A stretch of DNA of 64,000 nucleotides from Gymnorhina tibicen (taxonomy: Eukaryota > Chordata > Aves > Passeriformes > Artamidae). Positions within the stretch are counted from its first letter, which is position 1. Every line of letters begins with the position of its first letter. The notes under the pieces are model-generated. The model saw only the letters and a program-made list of their open reading frames with translations, ran no database searches and had not been told where the DNA came from. Shown here piece after piece: positions 12,501-23,100 of the stretch. The DNA lies in assembly GCA_013399875.1 (NCBI GenBank), contig VXAZ01001066.1:4864-68863 (forward strand), written 5' to 3'. Both the position numbers and the translations under genes were made by a program.

Positions 12501-12840
12501 GATGGGAGTCAGCTCCATCCTCCTCCGGAAGAGCATCGGCGCCCTGGAAGTGGCGTGCGGCATTGTCATGACACTGGTGCCTGGTCGCCCCAAAGACGTG
12601 GCCAACTTCCTCCTCCTCCTCCTCGTGCTGGCCGTGCTCTTTTTCCACCAGCTCGTGGGGGACCCCCTCAAGCGTTATGCCCACGCCCTGGTCTTTGGGA
12701 TCCTGCTCACCTGCCGCCTGCTGATTGCCCGCCAGCCCGAGGAGCTGCCGCCGGAGAAGAGGATGCTGTCGGTGAACGGGGATGAGCAGCCACTCATCCA
12801 TGAAGCAGCTCCCGAGAAAGGCAAAATGAAGGTATCCTAG
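9511..12840 (+). CDS. TMEM35A: TMEM35A (NACHO), nicotinic acetylcholine receptor chaperone, 2 coding exons
   Basis: Exons 9511-9630 and 12454-12840 join in phase 0 to give 168 aa, one more than human as I recall. The N terminus [20 protein letters not shown] and the segment [12 protein letters not shown] across the junction are near-identical to the mammalian protein. Four hydrophobic segments are visible: about residues 7-27, 66-83, 89-107 and 115-132. The tail after residue 133 is polar and variable and ends in KMKVS. The protein is an endoplasmic-reticulum membrane protein of neurons that promotes assembly and surface delivery of nicotinic receptors, above all the alpha-7 type. The single 2.8-kb intron carries an old MIR element. 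A solo LTR ends about 500 bases before the start codon in the same orientation. Nothing in the reading frame is damaged. Confidence 0.97.
10085..10215 (+). repeat. MIR-type SINE fragment in the TMEM35A intron
   Basis: The order 'gataatgataccgac', 'gggattaattaatgattgt', 'aatgctttgagattctt' and 'aaggtattattaatag' follows the 3' half of the ancient amniote MIR consensus in sense orientation (GGGATAATGATA..., GGATTAAT..., AAGTGCTTTGAGATCCTT..., GGTATTATTA). It is recognised from memory, without alignment. Confidence 0.65.
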
Positions 12841-12954
12841 TTGAGTGCATGTGAGGAAACACGGACCCTCGAGGCAGCTCTCTCCAAAATCACCCAGAAA
12901 ATTTGGTTTTTATTTACCTACTTGCATTTTTTTTTTTTTTTTTTGGTCTGTCTA

Positions 12955-12960
12955 AATAAA
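12955..12960 (+). terminator. TMEM35A polyadenylation signal AATAAA
   Basis: AATAAA lies 115 bases after the TMEM35A stop codon, just past a T-run (12929-12944), with GT-rich sequence downstream near 12989-13005. The 3' UTR would be about 140 bases. Longer forms using later signals cannot be excluded. Confidence 0.6.
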
Positions 12961-15340
12961 GTTGCACTTGGGGTCTGAGAGATACAAGGTATGTCTACAC
13001 TGTAGTCTTGCTTTTGCTGCTGCCCTGTAATGTAGAAAAACACAAGCTAGCTTCCACAGGGACAGCTTGGAGGCAGTCAGCAACCGGGCTGGAGCAGTGC
13101 TGGCCTCAGCAGGAGCTGCAAAACCAGCCTGAGACCCTGGGCAGAGACCTGGGTGGGCAGTCAGGCCACCCTGGCACTGCTGCAGTGGGGACATCGGTCC
13201 CTGAGCACCAGTCCTGAGCCCCACGGTAGCAGAGCCAGCCTGGGTGTGCTGCTGCTGCCCGGAACAGTGGCTGGGCAGGATGTGACCAGTGTCCCTGTGC
13301 TGGCCTGTGCAGCCCCACACACACATCTGCATTTCCCTTTCCACGGTCAAGGCGTAAAAGGGACCCTGTTACCAAAAAAGTGCTGTTTGTTGTGTTGGAG
13401 AGAGGGATGCCTTGGGCTTTGCTGCCTCTGTGCCCAGTCCTTTCTATGGAATGGTTATCCAGAGAAAACATGGGATGCTCTGTTTACATCTTCCTTGATT
13501 TCCATGCAGAGGCTCCAAAACTGGGACAATGGCCTGATAACAGTAGTTTTTTGCCTGCTTCACACGAGGCAGTGGCATCTCTTCACCCTTCTTGGCAGAG
13601 CGTAAGGGTCCCTGGAGAGGGGATGGGGAGCAGAACTGCCCAAAGAACTCCAAAATATCTCTCTGATGTTGGCAAGTAGCATTGTGCTCCTCAGCTCCTT
13701 GCAAGTTCCTTTTTTTTCCCACAGCTACTGTGACTTTATAGAATTGTTATTTATTTCTGGTGGATGAGGGTCTGAACAATTGCAGGTACCTCACTGCTCA
13801 TCCCACATACAGCCTCAGTGAGCTGGGATAAGTCCTGTTACCAGAGCCTGGATCCCTGTGTGGTATCAGAAACCTTAGAGTGTCATAAGGAGCATGTGTT
13901 ACCTCTGAATTATTTGTCTGGTTTTCTTAATGTTTGTCTGTTTTCAGTTTTTCCTTTTTTTTTTTTTTTTTTTTTTAAATTATTCACAAAAATAAACTTT
14001 TTGAAATTTGGAGAAAAATGTCTTTACAGAAACAAATTTCTTCTTTGAGAGACGTGTCTGAAAACATTTCCCTCTGGTCAAACACTCCACCTAAAATGGG
14101 CATAATCATGTCAGGCAATTTGAGAGACAAGGTGATGCAGAGTGGAAGTCAGATAAACTCTACCTGGTTATATATTAATAACCACAGATATTTAAAAGAG
14201 ACATTTGGGTATTTTACTGAAACAGTCTCAAATAAATTTCTGCTACCATTCCATGTAGCAGTGAGAAAAGGTAACTCTAGTAAACTCTCAGTGTTGTATC
14301 TATAAAAAATGATGGATGTTCATATGCAGTTTTCTCCTCAAGTTTTCTGCTAAAACAGATGCAGCCCTATATAAATATATATAAAAATATAAATAAATAA
14401 ATAAATATATATATGCTGAGAAAGCCTCCTCCCAGAGCTCCAGATGGACTGAATCTCTCTTATCAGATGTGCACCCTGAGCAAAAGAACCAACAGGCCAC
14501 CTCTCTGTCAGACAATCTCATCATTCACAGACTATCTCAAGGTCATCCAAAAATATATATACAGAATTCCCTTTACTTTCCAAAAGACACTTTAGCTACC
14601 ACGCCCCCACTGGGGTTATTAATTGTGTTTTACTTCAAAACCAAATAAAACCACCACCAACTCAAACCCACACCGTGTGTATTTCCTACAAGCCCGCACC
14701 ATGCTGTGCGTTCCTACACAAGTGAACTGCTGCAGCCCTTCCACCTTTGCATCCAACCCAGGAAACCTTTGGGAACAATTGTTGTGATTGCCTTTTGTAA
14801 CATTCCTCACTGAAGCTTGTAGAGATTATAATAATAAAGTGGAGCAAAGCCTATTCTGTGAAAGCTTCAGACTGTTCAGTGAATACTAAAAAAATACCCC
14901 TTTTTTCACGTTTGCAGGGATATGAACAACTGACCCGCAGCGGTGGCTGCGTGCTCTTTGTTACAGAGCAAGACAACTCATCTTGGAGCCCAGTAACAAG
15001 AATTCTGTATTTATCTTAGCGGGCTGACCTCTATCACTGCCCCCCAGCATTAAACAGCTATTTTTGGACGCTTCCAGCCATCTGTGCTCGCTGGAAGTGA
15101 CAGGAACAGATCCACTCCTTCTGTAAGATCTCGATCCTAATTTACTCTTCTTCTTCTTTTTTTTTTTTTTTTAAATTCTTTCTTTCTGTTTTTTCCCCCC
15201 ATGCGCTTTTCTATCTAATCTCCACGCCCCTAATTTCATTCCGGTCGCCCTCATCCAGGCGCCACTGTTTAGAGCCTCAGGGCTACTACCTCGCTTTATA
15301 TTTGCCTTTTTTCCCCCGTTCTCTTTTATAAAACGTAACC
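12961..15340. other. Intergenic DNA between TMEM35A and CENPI
   Basis: No exon was recognised. The stretch holds homopolymer T-runs (22 T at 13955-13976 and 16 T at 15157-15172), an AT microsatellite (14366-14416) and otherwise unremarkable DNA. The open frames present are short. Confidence 0.5.
14366..14416. repeat. AT-rich microsatellite (TAAA/TA)n
   Basis: The stretch is made of TA and TAAA units: a run of about four TAAA units followed by (TA)n, ending before 'tgctgag'. It is a low-complexity tract likely to vary in length. Confidence 0.8.
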
Positions 15341-15349
15341 TTAGGCTGA

Positions 15350-15650
15350 CGTTCCCGGCCCGGTGGGTGCGGAGACACCTGAGGGGAGGGAGAATCCCCT
15401 CACGCGGAGCTCCCGCCCGGCACGGCCCGCGCATGCTCAGAGGCGCCCGGCGCAGGAAGGGCGGAAGCGCCGCCGTCACTCCCGCCCGCGTCGCGCGGTG
15501 GCGCTGCCGCGCACGCGCAGCTGGGAGCGGGGNNNNNNNNNNNNNNNNNNNNNNNNNNNNNNGAGGGGCGGCTGCGGCCAGCGCGCATGCGCGGGGCGGT
15601 GGCGGCGGGGTTTGAACGCGGGGACGGTTGGAGCTGGCGGGAGGCGGCCG
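15350..15650 (+). promoter_or_regulatory. CpG-island promoter of CENPI with NRF1-like and CDE/CHR-like sites
   Basis: This dense CpG island lies about 1.6 kb before the CENPI start codon. It contains a perfect NRF1-type palindrome GCGCATGCGC (15583-15592) and related words near 15429 and 15509. A cell-cycle CHR word, TTTGAA (15611-15616), is preceded by GCGGC four bases upstream, the spacing and composition of a CDE/CHR tandem. Such pairs drive late cell-cycle expression of mitotic genes, which suits a kinetochore gene. That these sites are used is inference. The first exon is probably noncoding, because the coding start lies in the exon beginning at 17139. Confidence 0.65.
15533..15562. other. 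Assembly gap (30 N)
   Basis: Thirty consecutive N bases interrupt the CENPI CpG island. Gaps in such GC-rich promoters are common in short-read bird assemblies, and the true length may differ from 30. Confidence 0.99.
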
Positions 15651-15930
15651 CGGGATGGTCAGTGTCCGCGGGATGGCCGGCGGCCGTGAGAAGGGGTGGT
15701 CAGTGCCTAGGCCAGAAGGAGGGTCAATTGCCCTGGAATGGTCAGTGGCCGTGGCAGCGGGGTGGTCAGTGGCCAGGGCAGCGGGAGGGTCACTTGGCCT
15801 GGAATGGTCAGTGACCAGGGCAGCGGGAGGGTCAGTGGCCGAGGAATGGTCAGTGGCTGTGAGAGGGGTAGTCAGTGACCAGGGCGGTGGGAGGGTCAGT
15901 GGCCGTGGGAGGGGCTGGTCAGTGACTCGC
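15651..15930. repeat. GC-rich minisatellite, 18/24-bp spaced GGTCAGTG units
   Basis: GGTCAGTG or a close variant recurs at 15698, 15722, 15740, 15764, 15788, 15806, 15830, 15848, 15870, 15894 and 15917, with an outlier near 15655. Most spacings are 24 or 18, both multiples of 6. Longer units contain GGGCAGCGGGAG, and shorter ones run through CCTGGAAT or GAGGAAT. The array lies directly after the CENPI promoter, in the first exon or first intron. Confidence 0.85.
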
Positions 15931-17138
15931 CCCTTCCCCCGGCCCGGCTCGCCACTGAGGCCCGGGGGCCCCGGCGCCGCCGTGCTGGGCTGGGCCTGGA
16001 AGGCCTCGCCCCTCCGTCCCCTCGGGATGCTCCGGGCGGCCCTGAGGGAGTCGCGGTGGGGGCTGCAGGGGAAGGGCTGCGTGGGAAGGAGGGTGAGGGG
16101 TGCTGGTGCCACGCTCCCGTGTGGCAGTGTCGGCACCGAGGGGCTGCGCTCGCTGTCAGCCAGAACTGCCCTTCCAGCCTGGTACTGCTGCTCTCTTCTT
16201 CACCAAACCTTTCTGGTAGAGCTCCTGCAGGACAAAAGAAAACAAAGCACTTGTAGAGAAGGTGCTGAGGAAGCTGAGAGAAAGCTGTTGCTGCACTCCA
16301 GAGTGTCGTCACCGAGCTTTGCTGCACAGAAAAGTGACAAACCTATAGAGAAATAGAAATGATTCTAACCTCATAAGGAAGTGGGAGCGGGAGTATGAAT
16401 TGAAAGTCATCCTGTTTTATTGTATCAAGAAAGATAGGCTCCAGCAATCCAGGGACAGGGATGCACACTCTACCAAGTCCATGAAATTGTAGCAAAATTT
16501 CCTATTTTGTGAGTAAAAAGTTGATCTCTCCAGCATATTGAGGAGAAAATAGCACATTTTGTGTCTGTAGTTCACCCAGAGCTGTGCAGTTTGGCAATGT
16601 TGGTAGCTCTTGTGACTCATTTGGAAGTTTACCAAAATTTCTTAATTTTTCCAATCCTAGCTGGTTAGTAGGAAGGCTGCAGAAGAACCTAATTTTTGTG
16701 AAATAGGAAAAGTGTTGTTATGATCCTTTAACATCTGTCCATAACCTTGCAGACAATCATGACTTGTTACCTGGTTATATTGGCATGCACAATACAAGTA
16801 AGGAAAATAATAATGTACAAAATCAACTCAGAAGAAAACTTGGTTGTGTTTTGCTAACTTTCTGGTTATGTTGATTTTTTTATCAAAATGCTATATAAGA
16901 TTGTATCGGATAATGTTTGACTGGAAAGGAGTGCATGTTAATTTTCACTTGGGGATGTTTTTCTTCCTTTTTTAATGTAAGATGAGAGTTTTGACACAGT
17001 GTTGTCTGTGCCTCTTCTGAGGATCTTGACTGATCTTTTGGGGAGCAGTCAGCTCTAAATTATTTCTTCTGAATTCTCTCTTGTGTTAAGCCTCTAAAAT
17101 CTGCTTGTCAGGAAGATAAATGTTTATTTTCCTTGCAG
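15931..17138. other. CENPI first-intron sequence
   Basis: The first 200 bases continue the CpG island; the rest is AT-rich with no recognisable exon. The position of the first-exon donor is not clear. Confidence 0.4.
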
Positions 17139-20100
17139 GGAACCAGCTCTCCAGATGTTCCTCAGCTGATCTCTTTTCTTGCCTAATGAAGGATTGGCTC
17201 TCACATGACAAATGAGTAAAATTCTCCAGTCTCAGCTGGGAGTCTGAAAAGATGCAGCGAAGACAGAGTTACAAGACCCCAAAGCAGCCTCTGCATGTTC
17301 ACCATAAAAGCCAAACAGATCTCTCTGCGTGGCGAAAAGGAGGGAGAATTGACTCTGAAAAACGTTTGCAGAATCATCAATCTGCTAATGATCAGAAATA
17401 TGATAGCCAGGAAGGGTCTCTAGAGCAAGCTTTGAGCTACTTGGAGAAAGGTAAGAGCATTTTTAGGGTGGCTATCTAGGATTGAGAAGATAATAACTAC
17501 ATTCGTAATTAAAAAAAAAAAAATCTAATTTACATCTGTTTTCCTTCTTTAAAGCCTGAACTATGTATTATTTCTTTAATGTCTTAGAAGTTTTCTGTTA
17601 CTACTGTGTAAAGGAAAAGGAATAGCATAGAATGGTTTGGATTGGAAGGACCAAACTCCCCTGCCATGGACAGGGACACCTTCCAGTAGATCAAGTTGCT
17701 CAAGGCTGCATCCAGCCTGGCCTTGAACACTTTTAGGGATGGGGCAGCCACAGCTTCTCTGGGCAACCTGTGCCAGGGCCTCATCACCCTCACAGGAAAC
17801 AATTCTATCCTCATATCCCATCTAAACCTCCTTCAGTTTGAAGCCATTCCTCTTGTCCTGTCACTACATGGTCTTGTAAGAAGTTTCTCTACATATTTCT
17901 TATTAAAATATTAATAATTTTAGAATAATTTAACTTCTGTTTTCTCTGTTTGGTCCCTGAGCTATGTAATGTTTCTTTAATGTCTTGAAAGCTTTTTTGC
18001 TTTGTTACTATGTCAAGAAAAAGGAGTATATGCAGGGACAGTTCAGAGAAACTTTAAGTTAATTTTTCTGTTCAGAAGTTGTTTCATCCTGTGCTTGCTC
18101 TTATTTGTTTTTCCTAGTTCAAGACCGTGTTGCACTGAAGAAGAACAGTGTTCTGCAGAAACACTTGGATGCTGTGGAAAGCACTGCCCTGAAACAAGGG
18201 CTGCCCCCTGAAGGGTTTGAGATACTGCTGAACGTGGCGCTCAGTGGCAAATTTGGTACAGCATTTATCTACTGCTGGTGTATCTTCTGTGAATGTGTGT
18301 CTTTCCCCTCTAATCAAACCTGCTGAGATAATGTGTTTATGGTACTGTTGGGTACTGTAGCATAAAATTAATTTTTCTGGTGTGCTTTGGTGTAGTTTCC
18401 TCTTTCATTAAGCTGGAATGAATTATTTGTCATCATTTTGAGGTATAGGGAAGTCCTTACTAAATTGTTATACACTGTTACTTTGAGCAAGGAAGCTCTA
18501 AATAATTTTGTCCAGAGGGAATTTTGTCCAGAGGGAATTTTGACCTGAAGTGCAAAACAATATTGAAGAACCTGATACATGAGCACCATCTTACTTGAAA
18601 TTGCTTTTTTTGCAGCTGATACAGTGAATACTCGTTTATTGAAGAGCCTGATTCCTGCCTCAGTGATACCAGAAAGTTCTGTGGTTACAGCTGTGTCTTG
18701 GCTCTGTGTCAGCAAATGCTCAGGCAACATCCAGGTAACTTAGTAAGTGTTTACAGTAGTTATTGCTTCTGCACAGGAACCATAAGAACAGGTTATTCTG
18801 AGGAATCAAAAATCCTGAGGTTTTAATGTACAAGGTCTTACACAAGATATTGTCGTTTACCAAGATTGGCAGAGATGCCCATTGCTGGAATGGCAGTGGG
18901 AACCAAGAAACACCTTACAAGTGTCAGTGGAGATTTGGTTCCTGCTTGTCTTGTATCTTTGGACTCCTCAGGAATGGTGTCTCCACCACCATTTCTGTGA
19001 AATACTTCTGCTATGTGAGGCATCCTTCAACTTCAGTGAGGTGTCCCTTAGGTTACGTGCACCTTGGTTGTGGCAACATGACTTAGCATTAGCAAAAGTT
19101 TATTTTTCATGTTCTCATGGTCTGCTCAAAGGTTTACATGATAGAATCATTTAGATTGGAAAAGATTAAGACCACAGAATCCAACCATTAACCTAATGCT
19201 GCCAAGCCAACCATGTCCCCAAGAGCCACATCTGTACATCTTTTAAATCCCTCCGGGGTGGTGATTCAAGCACTTCCCTGGGCAGCCTGTTCCAGCGCTT
19301 GACAGCCCTTTTGGTGATGAAATTACTCCTGATATCCAATCTCAGCCTCCCTGGCACAACTTGTTGCTTGTTTCTTCTTGACCTGTCACTTTTTTACTTG
19401 GGAGAAGAGACCGGCCCTCACCTCACTTCAGTCTCCTGTCAGGGAGTTGTAAAGAGTGAGAAGGTCCCCCCTGAGCCTCCTTTTCTCCAGGCTGAGCCCA
19501 CATGTGCCCCATTTGTTGAAGTGGATTCCCTCTCTCCCAATCACCATGGATAAACAAACAGGGTCCCATGGTTATAGAAACCAAAAGCCAGTTGCCAACA
19601 GCAGTGATGGGGCCAGTTGTTTACCTGGGGAATCCCTTGGCAGACTTTCTTCATCTGAATTACCCCTGAACTATTTGTTTGTAGCTCTCTGGTTATCCTT
19701 GAGACTGGTGTATATCCTTACTGATTGTGCCTCTGGAGTTGGCTTCTGAGTGCTCTGCCTTGCTTTTGCTCATCACTTAATGTAATATGTTTTTTTTCCC
19801 TGTCTGCAGGTGCTTTTTTTAAGGTGGCTGATCACAGTGTTTGACTTCATTGATCACAAGGAACAGCTTCATGCCCTCTATGGCATCTTCTTCTCCTTCC
19901 TGCAAGATGAGAAGATGGTAAGGAGAGCTGAAGAACATATGGAACTGACAAAATAAACCTAAATGTTCATTAGTAGTATGCATATTAATGCTAGAATTAG
20001 TCTGGAGTAGGTGTTGTTTAGAAACCATTTTCTGATGGCTGAAGTTTCTTTTCTTATATTTTCACTTTGCATTATGAGATTGCTGGGTAATTTAGATCCA

Positions 20101-23100
20101 TAAACAGGCAACTACTGTAAGGTTGCTGTGGTCTGTTAAACATGCTTCCAAGAATTGCTGTGCTGTATCACAGAGAGTGTGACCATATATTCTGTCAAAA
20201 TTCCCAAGAGTAACAGAGGTGCAGCAGTCTCTGGGATTGTCAGACATCAGTAGCTAAAGTCTCCTGCTCCTGGGCAGAAACTGACTTGTGTACCTTGGGC
20301 AAAAAGAAAAAAAACTTTTTAGAGCAGGGTTTATTTAAGGGTGAGAAACGAATTGCTGTTCTACTTAACTGATGTGAAATACAGTTTAAAAGAGAACAAG
20401 CATTCAGGCAATTTCTGCCATATGGCAACTGTAAAATCCAGGAATTTTGAAGTGTTTGGATTCAGTGCATATTAAGATGATCTTGGCAGTCATGTCAGGT
20501 ATGAAATCGTTAATATTCTTTCAGTTTAGGATATTTTGTGGTCAAGACAAGTTCCCAAAGTTCTCAGTTATATTTCTTGTAATGTTTTTAATGGGTTTTG
20601 TTTAACTTTAGTTAAAATCTTTCCATTTAAGTTCTTAATGTTTAAAAGTGGATTTAAGTTCTTAATGTTTAAAATAGCTTTTTCAGGGATGATGGGTCAG
20701 TTGGAAAGTGCACCGGAGTTGGTTTGAAACTAATTTAAGATCCTTTACAGCCTCAACTGCAGTTAGAAGCTCTAAAAACTATATTGGTTCAAAGGTGCCT
20801 TTCCTTTTGAAAATGTAGCACTTTCACTGCTGACTCTTGTGATTTCTAGAACATGTTCCAAAAGAAATTATCCGAGTCAATTAAATAGCTTGGTAACTGT
20901 CAGGACTGCTCACAGTGCAGATAAATTATAAATGAAGTTGGTATTTGGGACTGTCTCTTGTGCTGCTTTTTGTGTGTCCTGACTGTGTGTCTGCAGCAGC
21001 AGGAGAGCTCATTGCTGCCTTTGCTTTGCAGTGCCCCTATGTCTGCCACCTGCTCTACCTGCTGACCAGGAAAGAAAATGGTGAGTCTCGTCTGTGTGAG
21101 CTGAAATAGCATCTTGTTTCTGATTCTGTTTGCTGGTACTGCCTTTTCTTCCAGTGCAGCTAATACAATGATTAGCCAATATTGTGCTTTTAAGGCAAGG
21201 AAGCAACAGTGGTAGTTCAGGCAAAACTCTGTGTAACACTTGCTGAATTGGAAACCTCTCTGTTACCCTAGAAATAAGACTTATTGGTTCTGCTTGCTTT
21301 GTCATGACTTTATTATAAAAATGTTACTTACATAATTTTTGCTTAAATGTCTGATATGGTGTTTTTTAAATCCTTTGTATTCTTAATTGTATTTCCAGTC
21401 AAGCCTTTTCGGATTAGGAGACTGCTTGACCTCCAAGCAAAAATGGTGAGTTTATTTCAGATCTTGTAGAGTTTTACCTGTGGTTAATAAAGCACTTTGT
21501 AAGACTAAGGTCCTTACAGGGTGGAGAAAAGTGGCTGGACTTGGAATTGTAGGTTTTAGTCTTTGTAGCATCAAAGTTTCTCCCTTGCATGTGCATCCCT
21601 AATTTTTATGTGTGTTTTGTGAGCACATGCAATGATATACGCAAAGCTCGATGTTTTGTGACCAGGTGTGGTGAAATCTCTGAAGCAAGGGGCAGCTTCA
21701 TTTATCTATTTAATATCTTAATTTATCTATTACAGTCTTTAATTTTCTCTTCATCTTCCTTTTTCAAGTGGTACCAAAAATGACTGAAAAATGTAAGATT
21801 GTAGACGACCTTGCTCCGTGTTTTTTTAAGAAAAAAACATTGCTATGAAAACGTTTTTTAGACAGCAGAAGACTATTTTTTATTACTTTGATTGTTAAAT
21901 TCCTTTTTTCCTAGTTATGACTACAGAAAGGTCTTCAGTCCTCTTCCTATGGTTATTTCTGACCCAGTTTCTGTTGTTTCTGTCACTTGCAGTTGTTTAT
22001 CTGTGGTCACTTGGTGACATGTAGCTCTAGAAATTTAGCTTTTACTGATCACTGGGGTTTTTTGCTTCTAAAATACAGTTTCTATATTAAAAACATTCTC
22101 CACATGTTTTCCTTCTTGTTCTGTTATTTGACAGGGAATGCAGTCTCATCTGCAAGCTCTACTATCACTTTACAAACTTTTCTGCCCAGAACAGGTGACC
22201 ATAACCCTTCCTGGAAAAATGAAGGTAAGGAATTAGATTTAGTCAATTTGAAGCCAGGATTTACTACAGTATTTATATGGAGCTTTCTATTTAAGCTATA
22301 GCAGGATTTACTGGTGAAGATTATTTCTATTTCCTCTTTTCACTGAGTAAAATCAGGTTTAGATGAGGATTCCTTGCCTTGTGTTTTGTTTCCTTTTCAG
22401 CATAATGAGATGATTTGGTATGGAATGACATCTAGCTTTATCTTATGAGGATTACTTTAATCCTTCTTTTGGTGTTCCTGCTGGTTTTGACTTGTTTCAC
22501 ACAATATTAAGTTCTGCAGGAAACAAACTAATTTGTCAAGGCTTTGTTCTAATTGCTGACATTCTGAAGTACAAATGACAATGGAAGTCAGTAAGTAGCT
22601 TTGCACTTGGAAAGTCTGTGTCATAGAAGAGAGAAAAAAGCAGGTAAAAAATGTAGGAAACTGATTTGTCAGAGCTGCAAGGACCAGCAAAAAATTACTC
22701 CCCTTTTAGGCCTGTGTGTGTGCTCAGCCCTTTGACCAAGTAGAAACATGTAGCAGACCCAGATACACAACAGAAAAGAGCCGCAGGTGAGATCTAAATT
22801 GTGCAACAAAATTTTCTTTCAATGGGATAGACTTAAAAGTTTGAGATTTTTGTTGGTTTTTTTTTAGAACAGACATTTAATTTATATGCAGGCAAGTTGA
22901 GTTTCTATAAAATAAAATTTGGTGGTTTTTTTCAATCTACTTGTGTATTTATATTGTTCTATAAATTTATACTTTGCATTGTGCTGCACAGCTATGTGTT
23001 GGAGAATTCACATCTGTCAAGCAGAGTTGAGTGTCTCTACGTGACTGTGGTGATGTTTATCAGTACAGAAACTGATCTTTCTGTTGTTTTGTCTTAGCTT

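Noticed and set aside
15171..16136. 321-codon open frame on the - strand, and a 242-codon one on the + strand, in the CENPI CpG island
   Set aside because: Both owe their length to the period-6 minisatellite, CpG-rich sequence with few stops and, for the - strand frame, the N gap. The repeated peptides match no family.
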